Shown one piece after another: positions 7,528 to 16,238 of a DNA stretch of 43,677 bases. Below the pieces are notes generated by a model. The model saw only the letters and a program-made list of their open reading frames with translations, did no database searches and was not told the origin of the DNA. Location: NCBI GenBank assembly GCA_018712515.1, contig DVGW01000021.1, forward strand, positions 1 to 43,677. The letters run 5' to 3'. This DNA comes from Aphodovivens avicola (lineage in GTDB: Bacteria > Actinomycetota > Coriobacteriia > Coriobacteriales > Eggerthellaceae). Position 1 is the first letter of the stretch; the number at the start of each line of letters is the position of its first letter. The translations under genes were made by a program, and so were the position numbers.

Positions 7528-9711
7528 ATGAAGAATCGGCGCAAACAGCGGCAATCGCGCACCCATGCCCTCGCATGGATGCTCCTCTTCGCGCTGCTCG
7601 CCGCCGGATTCGCCGCCTGGGCGGGCGTCGTCGGCATGCTGCGCCTGGTGGACGGGTGGACCCAGGACGTCCCCGACCTCCAGAGCACCGACGCGTTCAG
7701 CTACGCCCAGGAGTCGGTGATGTACGCCGCCGACGGCACCACCCTGCTCGCGCGGTTCCAACTGGAGAAGCGCGATCCCGTCACCCGCGACCAGATCAGC
7801 GATTACGTCGTATGGGGAACCGTCGACACCGAGGACATCCGCTTCTACGAGCACAACGGGGCCGACCTCGTCGGCATCGCGCGCGCCGTCGTCAACAACC
7901 TGACCGGCGGCGCCATCGAGGGCGGCTCGACCATCACCCAGCAGCTCGTGCGCAACACGATCCTGTCGCAGGAGGCCAACGACATCACCTTCGAGCGGAA
8001 GGCGCGCGAGATCGAGCTGGCCGTCGAGATGGAGAAGACCTACTCCAAAGACGAGATCCTCCAGATGTACCTCAACACGATCAACTACGGCGACGGCTGC
8101 TACGGCATCCAGGCCGCCGCCCAGAACTACTTCCAGGTCTCGGCGCTCGATCTGACGCTCGCCCAGGCCGCCGCGCTCGTCGGCATCCCGCAATCCCCCG
8201 AGTACCTCAACCCCAAGACCCACCCCGAGGATTGCCTCGAGCGCCGCAACCTCGTCCTCGACCGCATGCTGCAGGCGGGCCACATCTCCCAAGAGGAGCA
8301 CGACGCCGCGGCGGCCGAGCCGCTCGAGCTCAACCCCGCGCCCGACGCGCCTGCCGACGGGATCTACGCCTATCCGTATTTCACGAGCTACGTGCGCGAC
8401 GAGCTGCTACGCGAGGACAACCCGTACGGCTGCTCCTACGCGGACCTGTTCGAAGGCGGGCTGACGATCTACACCACCCTCGACCCGGCGCTTCAGGCGG
8501 AGGCCGAAGCGGCGCGCGACGCCCAGCTCGCGCGCATGGCCCCCGAGCTCGACGCCGCGCTGGTCGCCATCGACCCCGGCAACGGGCACGTGCGCGCCAT
8601 GGTGGGCGGCAAGGATTACACGGCAGCCGAAAGCGGCCAGGTCAACCTGGCGACGGGGTCGGGCGGAAGCGGACGGCAGGCCGGGTCGTCGTTCAAGGCG
8701 TTCACGCTCGCCGCCGCCATCAAAGCGGGAATCGACCCCGCCACCCTGATCGACTGCACCTCCCCGATGACCGTGGGAGCGGAGAACACGCGCATCGAGA
8801 ACTTCGGCAACGCGAACTACGGCATCCGCTCCATCCAGCGCGCCACGGCGGTGTCGTCCAACACCGGCTACGTGCGCCTGATCCAGGAGCTGGGGCCTCA
8901 GACCGTGGCGGATCTCGCCCACGAGATGGGGATAACCTCCGACCTCGACGCCGTGCCCACGCTGACGCTGGGCTCCTCGGCGGTGACGCCGCTTGAGATG
9001 GCGTCCGCCTACGCGACGCTCGCCTCGGGCGGGGTGCGCCACGACGCCGTCGTGGTGACGCGCATCGTCAACTCCGCCGGCGAGACGGTCTACGAAGCCC
9101 CCGACACCTCCGCCCGCGTCCTGGACGAGCGCGTCGCGGGAGCCGTCACGCAGGTGCTGCGCACGGTGTTCGAGAGCAGCGAGGGCACCGCGTACGGATC
9201 CGGCCCCTGGAACGGACAGCCCGTGGCGGGCAAGACCGGCACGTCGGACAATTTCGCCGACCATTGGCTGGTGGGATACAGCCCGACCCTGTCGTGCGCG
9301 ACATGGATCGGCAACCCCGCCGGAAGCATCTCCACGGCGTCGTGGCTCAACTGCAACGCGTTCTGGCAGGATTTCATGAGCCGCGCGCTCGCCGGCACGC
9401 CGGTGCAGCCCTTCCCCTCCACGGAGAAGCCGGATTACCGAAACGATTTCAACCAGCGCCAAAAAGCCCGCTACGGCACCGAGCGGCAGCAGGCGGAGCG
9501 CGCAGAAGAGGCCGAGCGCGACTACGGCGATCCCTCCACCGCGCCGAGCGCCGTGGGCCAGACGCTCGAGCAGGCGGCGCAAACGCTCGCGGGATACGAG
9601 GCGGGCTACCTCGAGGCGTCCTCTGACACGGTGCCCGCCGGCATCGTAATCTCGCAGGAGGCGCGGGACGGCATGGTGGTGCTCACCGTGTCGACCGGCC
9701 CCGCCGCCTAG
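7528..9711 (+). CDS. Class A penicillin-binding protein (transglycosylase/transpeptidase) with C-terminal PASTA-like domain
   Basis: This bifunctional peptidoglycan synthase is anchored by one N-terminal membrane helix (about residues 14-38). The GT51 glycosyltransferase domain shows 'EDIRFYEHNG' (catalytic Glu102), 'GGSTITQQLVRN' and 'KDEILQMYLNTINYG'. The transpeptidase domain has SxxK at S387-K390, SxN at S443-N445 and KTG at 569-571, so both activities appear intact. The last 55 or so residues ('PSAVGQTLEQAAQTL...') resemble one PASTA repeat, a module that often binds peptidoglycan. A charged linker lies between them. It is paralogous to, and convergent with, the PBP at 10504-12711. It probably starts as a leaderless message. 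Confidence 0.95.
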   Translation: MKNRRKQRQSRTHALAWMLLFALLAAGFAAWAGVVGMLRLVDGWTQDVPDLQSTDAFSYAQESVMYAADGTTLLARFQLEKRDPVTRDQISDYVVWGTVDTEDIRFYEHNGADLVGIARAVVNNLTGGAIEGGSTITQQLVRNTILSQEANDITFERKAREIELAVEMEKTYSKDEILQMYLNTINYGDGCYGIQAAAQNYFQVSALDLTLAQAAALVGIPQSPEYLNPKTHPEDCLERRNLVLDRMLQAGHISQEEHDAAAAEPLELNPAPDAPADGIYAYPYFTSYVRDELLREDNPYGCSYADLFEGGLTIYTTLDPALQAEAEAARDAQLARMAPELDAALVAIDPGNGHVRAMVGGKDYTAAESGQVNLATGSGGSGRQAGSSFKAFTLAAAIKAGIDPATLIDCTSPMTVGAENTRIENFGNANYGIRSIQRATAVSSNTGYVRLIQELGPQTVADLAHEMGITSDLDAVPTLTLGSSAVTPLEMASAYATLASGGVRHDAVVVTRIVNSAGETVYEAPDTSARVLDERVAGAVTQVLRTVFESSEGTAYGSGPWNGQPVAGKTGTSDNFADHWLVGYSPTLSCATWIGNPAGSISTASWLNCNAFWQDFMSRALAGTPVQPFPSTEKPDYRNDFNQRQKARYGTERQQAERAEEAERDYGDPSTAPSAVGQTLEQAAQTLAGYEAGYLEASSDTVPAGIVISQEARDGMVVLTVSTGPAA

Positions 9712-9752
9712 CGCCCTTCGGCATGCCCGCGTTCCAGCGTCTTTCGACATGC

Positions 9753-9797
9753 GAGGGGCCCGCCCGCCGCTTCATCTCCGCGGCGGGCGGGCCCCTC
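9753..9797. terminator. Strong hairpin terminator between convergent PBP and lipoprotein genes
   Basis: An 18-bp perfect GC-rich stem (9753-9770 with 9780-9797) encloses a 9-nt loop. A modest pyrimidine run (GTCTCTT) follows on the plus side. It lies 41 nt after the PBP stop and 61 nt beyond the end of the lipoprotein gene, so it probably serves both. Confidence 0.75.
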
Positions 9798-9858
9798 GTC
9801 TCTTACTGCCGTCGCGAGACGGCGCATGCCCGGTTTCCTAACGCTCGGCGGCCCTGGA

Positions 9859-10443
9859 CTACTGGGCGGCGGCTCCGTCCTGCTTCTGGTCGCCGCCGGC
9901 AGCCTGCTGATCCGAGGCAGCGCCCTGCGCGCCGCCCTCGACCTCGGCCGCGGCCTTGTCGCCCGCCTCGAGGGCGTCGATGCCCGCATCGTAGCTCTCC
10001 TGGATCTCGGCGAGGCGCGCGTCATAGGTCGACCAGTCGAACGGCTGGGACTCCGTCGCGCTGCTGATCTCGGTGTAGAGGGCGACGTAGCTGCTGAGGG
10101 CCTCGCGCAGCTGCGCGGTGCCGTCCTGGTAGCTCTGCTGCACCTCGGAAAGCTCCTCGGGCGCCTCGATGGAGTCCAGGCTGTCGAGCTTCGACAGGGC
10201 GTTCTCGGCCTGGGTCTGCATGCCCACGACGTCATTGCGCGAAACGGCGTCGGTGAAGCTGGCAAGCGAGGTCTCCAGATCGTCCATCACCTGGTTGACC
10301 TGGGACAGGTACTGACGGTTGACGTCCTGCTGCTCGCTGCCCGCCGTCTGGCCCGTGCAGCCTGCAAGCGCGCCGATCGCCAACGTCGCCGCGACGACGG
10401 CGCCGACCGCCTTCGCCTTGGTGGTGCTCATCGAAAATGCCAT
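9859..10443 (-). CDS. Small helical lipoprotein, function unknown
   Basis: The 194-residue protein has a lipoprotein signal peptide: a basic n-region (STTKAK), a hydrophobic Ala/Gly/Val/Leu stretch and the lipobox LAGC, with the lipidated cysteine near residue 28. The mature part is Gln/Ser/Glu/Ala-rich and predicted helical, with heptad-like spacing, ending in a disordered Ala/Gly/Gln tail. I chose the ATG at 10443 because AAGGAG lies 10 nt upstream; an in-frame ATG further upstream lacks such a site. The gene follows the second PBP by 60 nt on the same strand, suggesting co-transcription and a cell-envelope role. I recognise no enzymatic motif. Confidence 0.85.
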   Translation of the reverse strand: MAFSMSTTKAKAVGAVVAATLAIGALAGCTGQTAGSEQQDVNRQYLSQVNQVMDDLETSLASFTDAVSRNDVVGMQTQAENALSKLDSLDSIEAPEELSEVQQSYQDGTAQLREALSSYVALYTEISSATESQPFDWSTYDARLAEIQESYDAGIDALEAGDKAAAEVEGGAQGAASDQQAAGGDQKQDGAAAQ

Positions 10444-10503
10444 GGATGGGTTTCTCCTTATCGGTTCGCTCGTCATCGGCGGCAAGCCCGCCGTCGTCCA
10501 CTG

Positions 10504-12711
10504 CTACGCTTCGGGGGTCGTCCCGCCACCGGTTCCGCCACCGCCGCCGGTGCCTCCGGTTCCGCCGGAAGGATCTCCGCCTCCGCCGTCTCCCGTACCG
10601 CCGCCCGGGGTCTGGCCGGTGTCGCCGCCTCCAGTGCCTCCCGTGCCGCCGGTATCGCCGGTATCAGAGCCATCGCCCGCCGCAGGCTCATCCTCGGCAT
10701 CGTCCTCGGCCTCAGCCTCCGCGCGACGCTGCGCCTCGACAGCCGCGGCGGCAGCAGCCAGCTCCTCCTCGGAAGGACCGGCGTTGATCTTGTACTTGTC
10801 GTCCTTGTAGTCCTTGTACTCGGGATCGCCCGCCTCGGGGAACTGCTCGATAGGCTGGCCCGCCAGCGCGACCTCCATGAAATTGTGGAAGAAGTCGTCC
10901 ATGCCGGCGTTGCCCACGGCCACCTGGTTGTTCGGATCGCCGATCCACGACGCCACCGAAAGCTGGGGCGTGATGCCGCAGAACCAGATGTCCATGTAGT
11001 TTTCCTGAGTGCCCGTCTTGCCGGCGACCGGCTGGCCGCTCGACAGCACGGCGTTTCGGCCCGTGCCCTCGGAGGTGTTGACGACGCGCTTCATGACCTC
11101 GGTCGCCGCGTGCGCGACCTCGGGGCTGAGGACGCGCTCGCCCTCGGGGTTGGTGTTGTCGATCAGGGTGTTGCCGTCCGAATCGATGACCTTGACGATC
11201 GGCGTGGCCTCGTAGTGCGTGCCGCCGTTGGCGATGGTCGCGTAGGCGTCGGCCATCTCGAGCGGCGTGACCGGCGACGAGTCGGCGCCCAGCGTCAAGC
11301 CGCCCTCGGCGACCAGGTCGGACTCGATGCCCATGCGGTGCGCGGTCTCCACGATCTTCTCGGGACCCAGCGACATCGCGATGCGCGCGAAGCCGGTGTT
11401 GGACGACACCGCGAACGCGCGGGCGATGGTGCGCGTGCCGTAGTTGGTGTAGCCGAAGTTGTGGACGTTCCACCCGGGCAGCTCGGCGGTCGAGGAGCAG
11501 TCGACGTAGGTCGTCTCGGGATCGATGCCCGCCTCGATGGCGGCGACCAGCGTGTAGGTCTTGAAGGTCGAGCCCGCCGGACGCCCGCCGCCGCCCGAGC
11601 CGGTGGCGACGTTGACCTTGTTGCTCGACCAATCCTTGCCGCCGACCATCGCACGGATGTAGCCGTTGTCGGGATCGATGGCGACCGACCCGACCACGAG
11701 CGCCGGATCACACGACGCCAGCTTGGTGGCGGCGGCGGCCTCGGCAGCGTCCTGGGTCTTGGGATCGATCGTGGTGATCACCGTCAGACCGCCCTGGAAC
11801 AGCTCGTCGGAGGTGTAGGCGTAGTCGTTGAGCAGCGTGTCGCGCACGTAGCTCGTGAAGTAGGGGTATTTGTAGATGCCGTCGGTGCTGATGTCGGAGA
11901 CGTTGAGCTCGAGCGGCGTCGCCACGGCGGCGTCGTACTCCTCCTGCGTGATGTCGCCGTTGGTCAGCATGCGGTTGAGCACCAGGTTGCGGCGCTTCAG
12001 GCAGTTGTCGGGGTTGTCGATGGGGTTGTTGTAGGTCGGCGATTGGGGGATGCCCACGAGGGTGGCAGCCTCGACCAGCGTGAGGTCGCTCGCGTTTTTC
12101 GAGAAGTAGCGCTCCGCCGCGGCCTGGATGCCGTAAGCGCCCGAGCCGTAGTTGATGGTGTTGAGGTACATCTGGAGGATCTCGTCTTTGGAGTAGAGCT
12201 TCTCCACCTGCAGGGCGAGGTCGATCTCGCGTACCTTGCGCTTGATGGAGATCTCGTTCATCTCCGAAGACAGGATGGTCTGGCGCACGAGCTGCTGCGT
12301 GATGGTAGAGGCGCCTTCCTGGCCGCCGGTGATGTTGACGACGACGGCGCGCGCGATGCCGGCCAGGTCGACGCCGTTGTGCTCGTAGAAGCGCTCGTCC
12401 TCGGTATCGACCGTGGCAAGCAGCACGTACTGGCTCACCTCGGACAGCTCGACGGGAGTGCGGTTCTCAAGCTGGAACTCGGCGAGGACCGTGGTCTCGT
12501 CGCTGGCGAGGATCGTGGTGGTGCGCGCCTCGTTGTAGGCGTTGACCTCGGCGGGGTCGGGCAGGTCCTGCAGCCACGAGGTGCACAGGGCCCAGACTCC
12601 GATCGCACCGGCGATGAGCGCCGTGCCGATGACGGCGAGGATCGCGAGAAAGATCGTGGAACCGCGCTTCTGCTTGGTGCTATGCCGGTTTTTCATCGAG
12701 CGTGAAGCCAC
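10504..12711 (-). CDS. Class A penicillin-binding protein with Gly/Thr-rich C-terminal tail
   Basis: This second bifunctional peptidoglycan synthase is 735 residues long. After a basic cytoplasmic tip and one membrane helix comes the GT51 domain ('EDERFYEHNG', 'GASTITQQLVRQ', 'KDEILQMYLNTINYG'). The transpeptidase has STFK in 'PAGSTFKTY', 'SSNTGF' and 'KTGTQ'. The last 100 or so residues are an acidic Ala/Glu-rich helix followed by a Gly/Thr/Asp-rich, presumably unstructured tail, in place of the PASTA-like domain of its paralogue. The start is the GTG at 12711, because AGGAGGTG sits at good spacing just upstream and the next in-frame ATG does not have this site. The lipoprotein gene follows 60 nt downstream. 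Confidence 0.95.
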   Translation of the reverse strand: MASRSMKNRHSTKQKRGSTIFLAILAVIGTALIAGAIGVWALCTSWLQDLPDPAEVNAYNEARTTTILASDETTVLAEFQLENRTPVELSEVSQYVLLATVDTEDERFYEHNGVDLAGIARAVVVNITGGQEGASTITQQLVRQTILSSEMNEISIKRKVREIDLALQVEKLYSKDEILQMYLNTINYGSGAYGIQAAAERYFSKNASDLTLVEAATLVGIPQSPTYNNPIDNPDNCLKRRNLVLNRMLTNGDITQEEYDAAVATPLELNVSDISTDGIYKYPYFTSYVRDTLLNDYAYTSDELFQGGLTVITTIDPKTQDAAEAAAATKLASCDPALVVGSVAIDPDNGYIRAMVGGKDWSSNKVNVATGSGGGGRPAGSTFKTYTLVAAIEAGIDPETTYVDCSSTAELPGWNVHNFGYTNYGTRTIARAFAVSSNTGFARIAMSLGPEKIVETAHRMGIESDLVAEGGLTLGADSSPVTPLEMADAYATIANGGTHYEATPIVKVIDSDGNTLIDNTNPEGERVLSPEVAHAATEVMKRVVNTSEGTGRNAVLSSGQPVAGKTGTQENYMDIWFCGITPQLSVASWIGDPNNQVAVGNAGMDDFFHNFMEVALAGQPIEQFPEAGDPEYKDYKDDKYKINAGPSEEELAAAAAAVEAQRRAEAEAEDDAEDEPAAGDGSDTGDTGGTGGTGGGDTGQTPGGGTGDGGGGDPSGGTGGTGGGGGTGGGTTPEA

Positions 12712-12866
12712 GCGTCACCTCCTGAACGGGCCGGAGGGACAGCATCCGAGCGGGCGCGCCGTCTTGGCATGCCGCCGCCCTTTCGCCCGGCGAGGAGCCT
12801 CGTCCGGCTGCGACCAGCCCGAACGGAGCCCTGCGGGCGAAACCTCCGGCAGGTAAGACTCCGCCC

Positions 12867-12875
12867 ATTGTAGCA
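12867..12875 (-). promoter_or_regulatory. Extended -10 promoter for the PBP/lipoprotein operon
   Basis: On the minus strand TGCTACAAT reads as an extended -10 (TGn plus TACAAT), with no good -35. It predicts a leader of about 150 nt before the PBP GTG. That GC-rich leader holds no riboswitch or T-box that I recognise. Confidence 0.5.
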
Positions 12876-12975
12876 TCGGCCCTTCATCTGCACCGACACC
12901 TGAAACAATCCCCACAGGATGATCTGCAAACGTACAGCGGCGCGCGGGTGGGGCGGGGAGATCGGAGGCCCGAAG

Positions 12976-14034
12976 CTACCCGAGAGCGTCCTGCTCCGGA
13001 CCCGCGCAGAGGAGCGTCCAGCGGGTGGGATCGCGATCGGCGAGCGCGCAGCCCTCGCAGCTCTCGCGGAAGCAGCGACGCACCGATCGTTGGGCATCGC
13101 GCAGCTCGGGCAGTGCAGCGGGATTGGCGGGGCGTCCCTCCATCTGGGCGACGATCATCGCGGCAAGCTGCTCCATGCCGCGGACGCTGGGATGCACACC
13201 ATCAACGGCGTCGTAGTCGACGCCGAACGCCCGAATATCGGCAATGCGCGCGCCCGCGGACGCAGCTTCCTCGCGGATGACATGGTTGTAGTCGTCCAGG
13301 TCGATGCCGCGAAGGCGGTACTTCCAGCAGGTCTCCGACGCAGCCGGAACGGAAGCATCTTGCGATCCGGATGATTCGGAAAGCCCTTGCGCCGCGGGGT
13401 TGATGGGTTTGGCGGGGTTGACCGGTTCCGCGGCGCCGACGTTCGCCGACGGGGACGCGCTTCCCGGCGCAAGCGTCGCGCACCAGATGTCGGCTGCGGG
13501 CGCCAACCCCCTGATCCGGGCGAGCATGCTCGCATAGGCGCGTTGGAAGCGCGCGAGCGCATCGACGTCCGCGGTCGCCGTCACTTCGCGCGGCCCGGCC
13601 AGATCCTCGGGCCGAGCCGAGGCGGCAGCGCTGCGCCCCATCGTCTGATTGCGGGCACCGCCCCAGCCGTAGTCATTGATCCCCATGAACACGATCACTG
13701 CATCAGGCAGCTCCCCACCGGCGCCCGCAAGCGCGCGAACGCGCTCGTCGCAGTCGCCCGCCGGGAACCCGAACCCCTCCGCCGCCTCGACCGTCGCCCC
13801 GGAAAAGGACGAGTTGCCCACCAGATGCCCGCCGAAATGCCCGATCACACGCCCCCACCACGTGTCTTCGGGAAGCTCGACCCCGTCGATGCGCACCTCC
13901 CCCTGGTAATGTATGCGCCACCCCTCGGGCACCCACCCCGCAAGCGTGCTGATAGAGTCCCCCATGATCGAGAATCCCGCACCTTCGTAGGGGTGATGGC
14001 GCTGCGGGCTATGAGATTCGTCGACTTCGGGCAT
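12976..14034 (-). CDS. SGNH/GDSL-family hydrolase
   Basis: The block I to V signatures are present: 'MGDSIST' (Ser27 the likely nucleophile), 'GNSSFSGAT' with its oxyanion Gly, 'GINDYGWG' with the block III Asn, and 'DGVHPS' with the catalytic Asp and His. The family contains esterases and acyl or acetyl hydrolases. There is no signal peptide, so a cytoplasmic location is likely. A Pro/Ala/Ser-rich insert of about 40 residues follows 'WCATLAPGS', and the C-terminal extension carries three clustered cysteines (CFRESCEGC). The ATG at 14034 has AGGAAGG 6 nt upstream; the TTG two codons earlier is less likely. The substrate is unknown. Confidence 0.85.
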   Translation of the reverse strand: MPEVDESHSPQRHHPYEGAGFSIMGDSISTLAGWVPEGWRIHYQGEVRIDGVELPEDTWWGRVIGHFGGHLVGNSSFSGATVEAAEGFGFPAGDCDERVRALAGAGGELPDAVIVFMGINDYGWGGARNQTMGRSAAASARPEDLAGPREVTATADVDALARFQRAYASMLARIRGLAPAADIWCATLAPGSASPSANVGAAEPVNPAKPINPAAQGLSESSGSQDASVPAASETCWKYRLRGIDLDDYNHVIREEAASAGARIADIRAFGVDYDAVDGVHPSVRGMEQLAAMIVAQMEGRPANPAALPELRDAQRSVRRCFRESCEGCALADRDPTRWTLLCAGPEQDALG

Positions 14035-14370
14035 GATCAACCTTCCTGTCGCGCTTTCGAGAACCCAAAAGGGCCGCCATCGAATCTAACGATGGCATCT
14101 TGTCATTAGACGGTGCGTTTCTGCTCTAAAGACATTTTAGCGAGCTTTTTTAGCATTAGACGACGCCGGCACTGTCTATCGGAGCTACAACGACAAGACG
14201 GAAACACGGCGGTGATCTTTTGCTACTTTACCACCTGCACAAACACCAAACACTAGATAGGCATGCCCTGTTTTTCTTAATGACAACAGGAACTTTGCAT
14301 TGACGCTGTTTTTCGACACGCTCGCCATGCAAGAAATCGGTTACCCGGCGTTTGCCGTCATGAAATCTTC
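14035..14370. other. AT-richer intergenic stretch next to the recombinase
   Basis: These 336 nt are visibly poorer in GC than their surroundings and hold no convincing gene. A 9-bp direct repeat CATTAGACG occurs near 14104 and 14154, and T-runs are common on both strands. The stretch must contain the promoter of the SGNH gene and the 3' end of the recombinase transcript. Its base composition, next to a site-specific recombinase, suggests acquired DNA or a recombination-site region. Confidence 0.45.
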
Positions 14371-15045
14371 CTAAACCGGATCGAACGCCTGCGATACCGT
14401 GCGCGTATCCGCCTCGTCCTGCCGCAGCCAGCGGCAGAGCGTCGAGGGGCTCACACCCAACTGGCAAGCCGCGCTGCTACGCGAGATCGCTCCTTGGAGG
14501 ACCGCCTCTCGCATCCTGCCGTACTTCTCGGGTCGTTCGAGAGGAGGCCTGCCGAAACGCACTCCCCGCGCCTTGGCCGCGGCGATCCCCTCTGCCTGAC
14601 GTTGGTGGGTGTTGTCGCGCTCGATCTGGGCGACGTAACTTAGAAGCTGCAGCACCACATCCGCCAGGAACACGCCCGTGATGCCGTTCTGCGTCGTGCG
14701 CGTGTCCAGAAGCGGCATGTCGAGCACCACCACATGCGCACCCTTGCGCTTGGTGATGACGCGCCACTGCTCCAGGATCTCGTTGTAGTCGCGCCCCAGC
14801 CTGTCGATGCTCTTGATCACCAGCACATCCCCCGGCCGCAGCCGCGTCATCAGCCGCCGGTACGCCGGCCGGTCGAAATCCTTGCCGCTCGCCTTGTCGG
14901 TGAACACGCGCCGCCCCTCCACCGGAAACGCCGCCAGCGCCCGCAACTGCCGATCCAGATTCTGATCCCGCGTCGACACACGGGCGTAGCCGTAAACCCG
15001 CCCCTCGGTCGCTTCGCACGTGCCATCGCAGATGGTCGAGTCCAT
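14371..15045 (-). CDS. Resolvase/invertase-type serine recombinase
   Basis: This 224-residue member of the small serine recombinases (Tn3 resolvase/DNA invertase type) has the catalytic motif 'YGYARVSTRDQNLDRQL', with Ser24 as the nucleophile. It also has the 'DRLGRDYNEILEQW' active-site segment and the long E-helix region. The C-terminus ends in a helix-turn-helix ('ISRSSAACQLGVSPSTLCRWL'). Length and domain order match functional family members and no frameshift is seen. It lies just downstream of fic on the same strand, separated by a hairpin repeat. It could be a stand-alone resolvase or the remnant driver of an inserted module. Confidence 0.92.
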   Translation of the reverse strand: MDSTICDGTCEATEGRVYGYARVSTRDQNLDRQLRALAAFPVEGRRVFTDKASGKDFDRPAYRRLMTRLRPGDVLVIKSIDRLGRDYNEILEQWRVITKRKGAHVVVLDMPLLDTRTTQNGITGVFLADVVLQLLSYVAQIERDNTHQRQAEGIAAAKARGVRFGRPPLERPEKYGRMREAVLQGAISRSSAACQLGVSPSTLCRWLRQDEADTRTVSQAFDPV

Positions 15046-15117
15046 TTATCCGCCTCGCTTTCCGCGGCCGGCAAAAGAACAGCCGCCCGCAATCGCCTTC
15101 ACTCCAAGACGATTGTG

Positions 15118-15174
15118 GGCGGCGCGCGCCAAAGAGAAAGGCGGCGTCCCCGCTATTCGGGGAACGCCGCCTTG
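15118..15174 (-). repeat. 57-bp direct repeat, copy A, carrying the fic terminator
   Basis: This copy is 54/57 identical to 16364-16420 and in the same orientation. Its core is a GC-rich hairpin (GGCGGCG... paired with ...CGCCGCC, GGGG/CCCC inner stem). On the minus strand the hairpin is followed by TTTCTCTTT, so it probably terminates fic, whose stop lies 10 nt away. The two copies bracket the fic gene. Confidence 0.85.
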
Positions 15175-15184
15175 CCAAGCAGCA

Positions 15185-16234
15185 TCACCGTTTCCACACG
15201 TATCCCGTGCTTCTGCCCGCGCCTGTTTTCTCGATCTTGCCCACGACCAGCAGATCATGCAGAACGCGCTCGACAGTCGTGGTGCTTATATCCGGGCATG
15301 CAGAGAGAATATCCGCCTTCGTCACCTTTCCGACCGCATCCCGGATCATCGCCTCGATGCGCTGCGCCTTGGTCAGATGCAGCGTCGACACCGTCTCGAT
15401 CCTAGACTCGAAATCCCGATATGCTGCTAGGACGATGCCGAGCATGTACCGGACGAAAGGACCGGGGTCGTTCGCCCCCTCGTTCCATCCCGTCGAGCTC
15501 GCCGCCAAAGCGTCGTAGTACACGCCCTTGGTGCGCTCGATCTCCTTCTCGATGGAAATGTAACGACCCACCAGATAACCCGCCTTGTACAGCAGCAGCA
15601 AAGTGAGAAGCCTGCTGAGCCTTCCGTTCCCGTCGTTGAAAGGATGCACACAGGTGAAATCGAACACAAACATCATCGAAATCAGCAAAGGGTCGCATAT
15701 CCCGCTCGCAAGACCGCGGTCCAGCGCCGTGCACAGCTCGTCCATGGCCGCAGCCGTCAAAACCGCCGGCATCGTCTTGAAGCGTACGTATTCAGTTCCG
15801 TCAGAGCGGATGCCCCGTATCTCGTTGTCGCCGATATTGTAATTCCCACCCATCGAAGACGCCGTATGGCGATACATATCGCGATGCAGTTGAAGGATGA
15901 CTTCGGGTTTGACGTCGATAAACTCGTAGCTTCGATGGACGGTGTTCAAGACGTCGCGATACCCCGCGATCTCCTCCTCGTCGCGTGACTTCAAATCGGT
16001 GCTATCGAGCATGATGTCGCGAAGGCGCTTGTCGCTCGTTCGGATGCCCTCTATGCGGTTCGAAGCCTCAGTCGACTGGATCATCGCGACTTCCGTCAAG
16101 GCATCCAAGACATCCGCGCGAACGGAAAGGTGCAGCGCCTGACGACCCCGGCACTCATGGAGAGCCGCCACCAAGTTCATGGTTTCAACGGTGAGAAGCC
16201 CTTTCGGCATGACGGTGTAATCAAAGTGCCTCAT
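15185..16234 (-). CDS. Fic-domain protein (class II, N-terminal inhibitory helix) with C-terminal winged helix
   Basis: Fic proteins usually transfer AMP from ATP to a target protein. The catalytic loop HPFNDGNGRLSR (residues 197-208) matches HxFx(D/E)GNGRxxR fully, so AMPylation should be possible. An inhibitory-helix motif (S/T)xxxE(G/N) is seen as SNRIEG at residues 58-63 (Glu62), ahead of the Fic core, which defines a self-inhibited class II enzyme. Residues from about 290 to 349 form a winged-helix-like region ('KVTKADILSACPDISTTTVERVLHDL'). There is no neighbouring antitoxin, as expected for a self-contained class II protein. Its promoter has an unusual inverted-repeat array and the gene lies between 57-bp direct repeats. 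Target and function are unknown; toxin-like or regulatory roles are possible. Confidence 0.92.
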   Translation of the reverse strand: MRHFDYTVMPKGLLTVETMNLVAALHECRGRQALHLSVRADVLDALTEVAMIQSTEASNRIEGIRTSDKRLRDIMLDSTDLKSRDEEEIAGYRDVLNTVHRSYEFIDVKPEVILQLHRDMYRHTASSMGGNYNIGDNEIRGIRSDGTEYVRFKTMPAVLTAAAMDELCTALDRGLASGICDPLLISMMFVFDFTCVHPFNDGNGRLSRLLTLLLLYKAGYLVGRYISIEKEIERTKGVYYDALAASSTGWNEGANDPGPFVRYMLGIVLAAYRDFESRIETVSTLHLTKAQRIEAMIRDAVGKVTKADILSACPDISTTTVERVLHDLLVVGKIEKTGAGRSTGYVWKR

Positions 16235-16238
16235 AGCA

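Noticed and set aside
10504..10720. Repeated GGTGGC-like units, possible CRISPR or tandem array
   Set aside because: These code the Gly/Thr-rich PBP tail in frame; no regular repeat-spacer structure. I saw no CRISPR array anywhere in the window.
9826..12705. 959-residue open frame opposite the lipoprotein and second PBP
   Set aside because: Antisense of two well-supported genes, with shadow-type composition and no recognisable motif.
12712..12866. Possible riboswitch in the leader of the second PBP
   Set aside because: A 150-nt GC-rich leader is predicted, but I find no conserved core of any riboswitch class I know.
14228..14467. 79-residue frame overlapping the recombinase 3' end
   Set aside because: Shares its 5' part with the recombinase in another frame, has no ribosome-binding site and no family resemblance.
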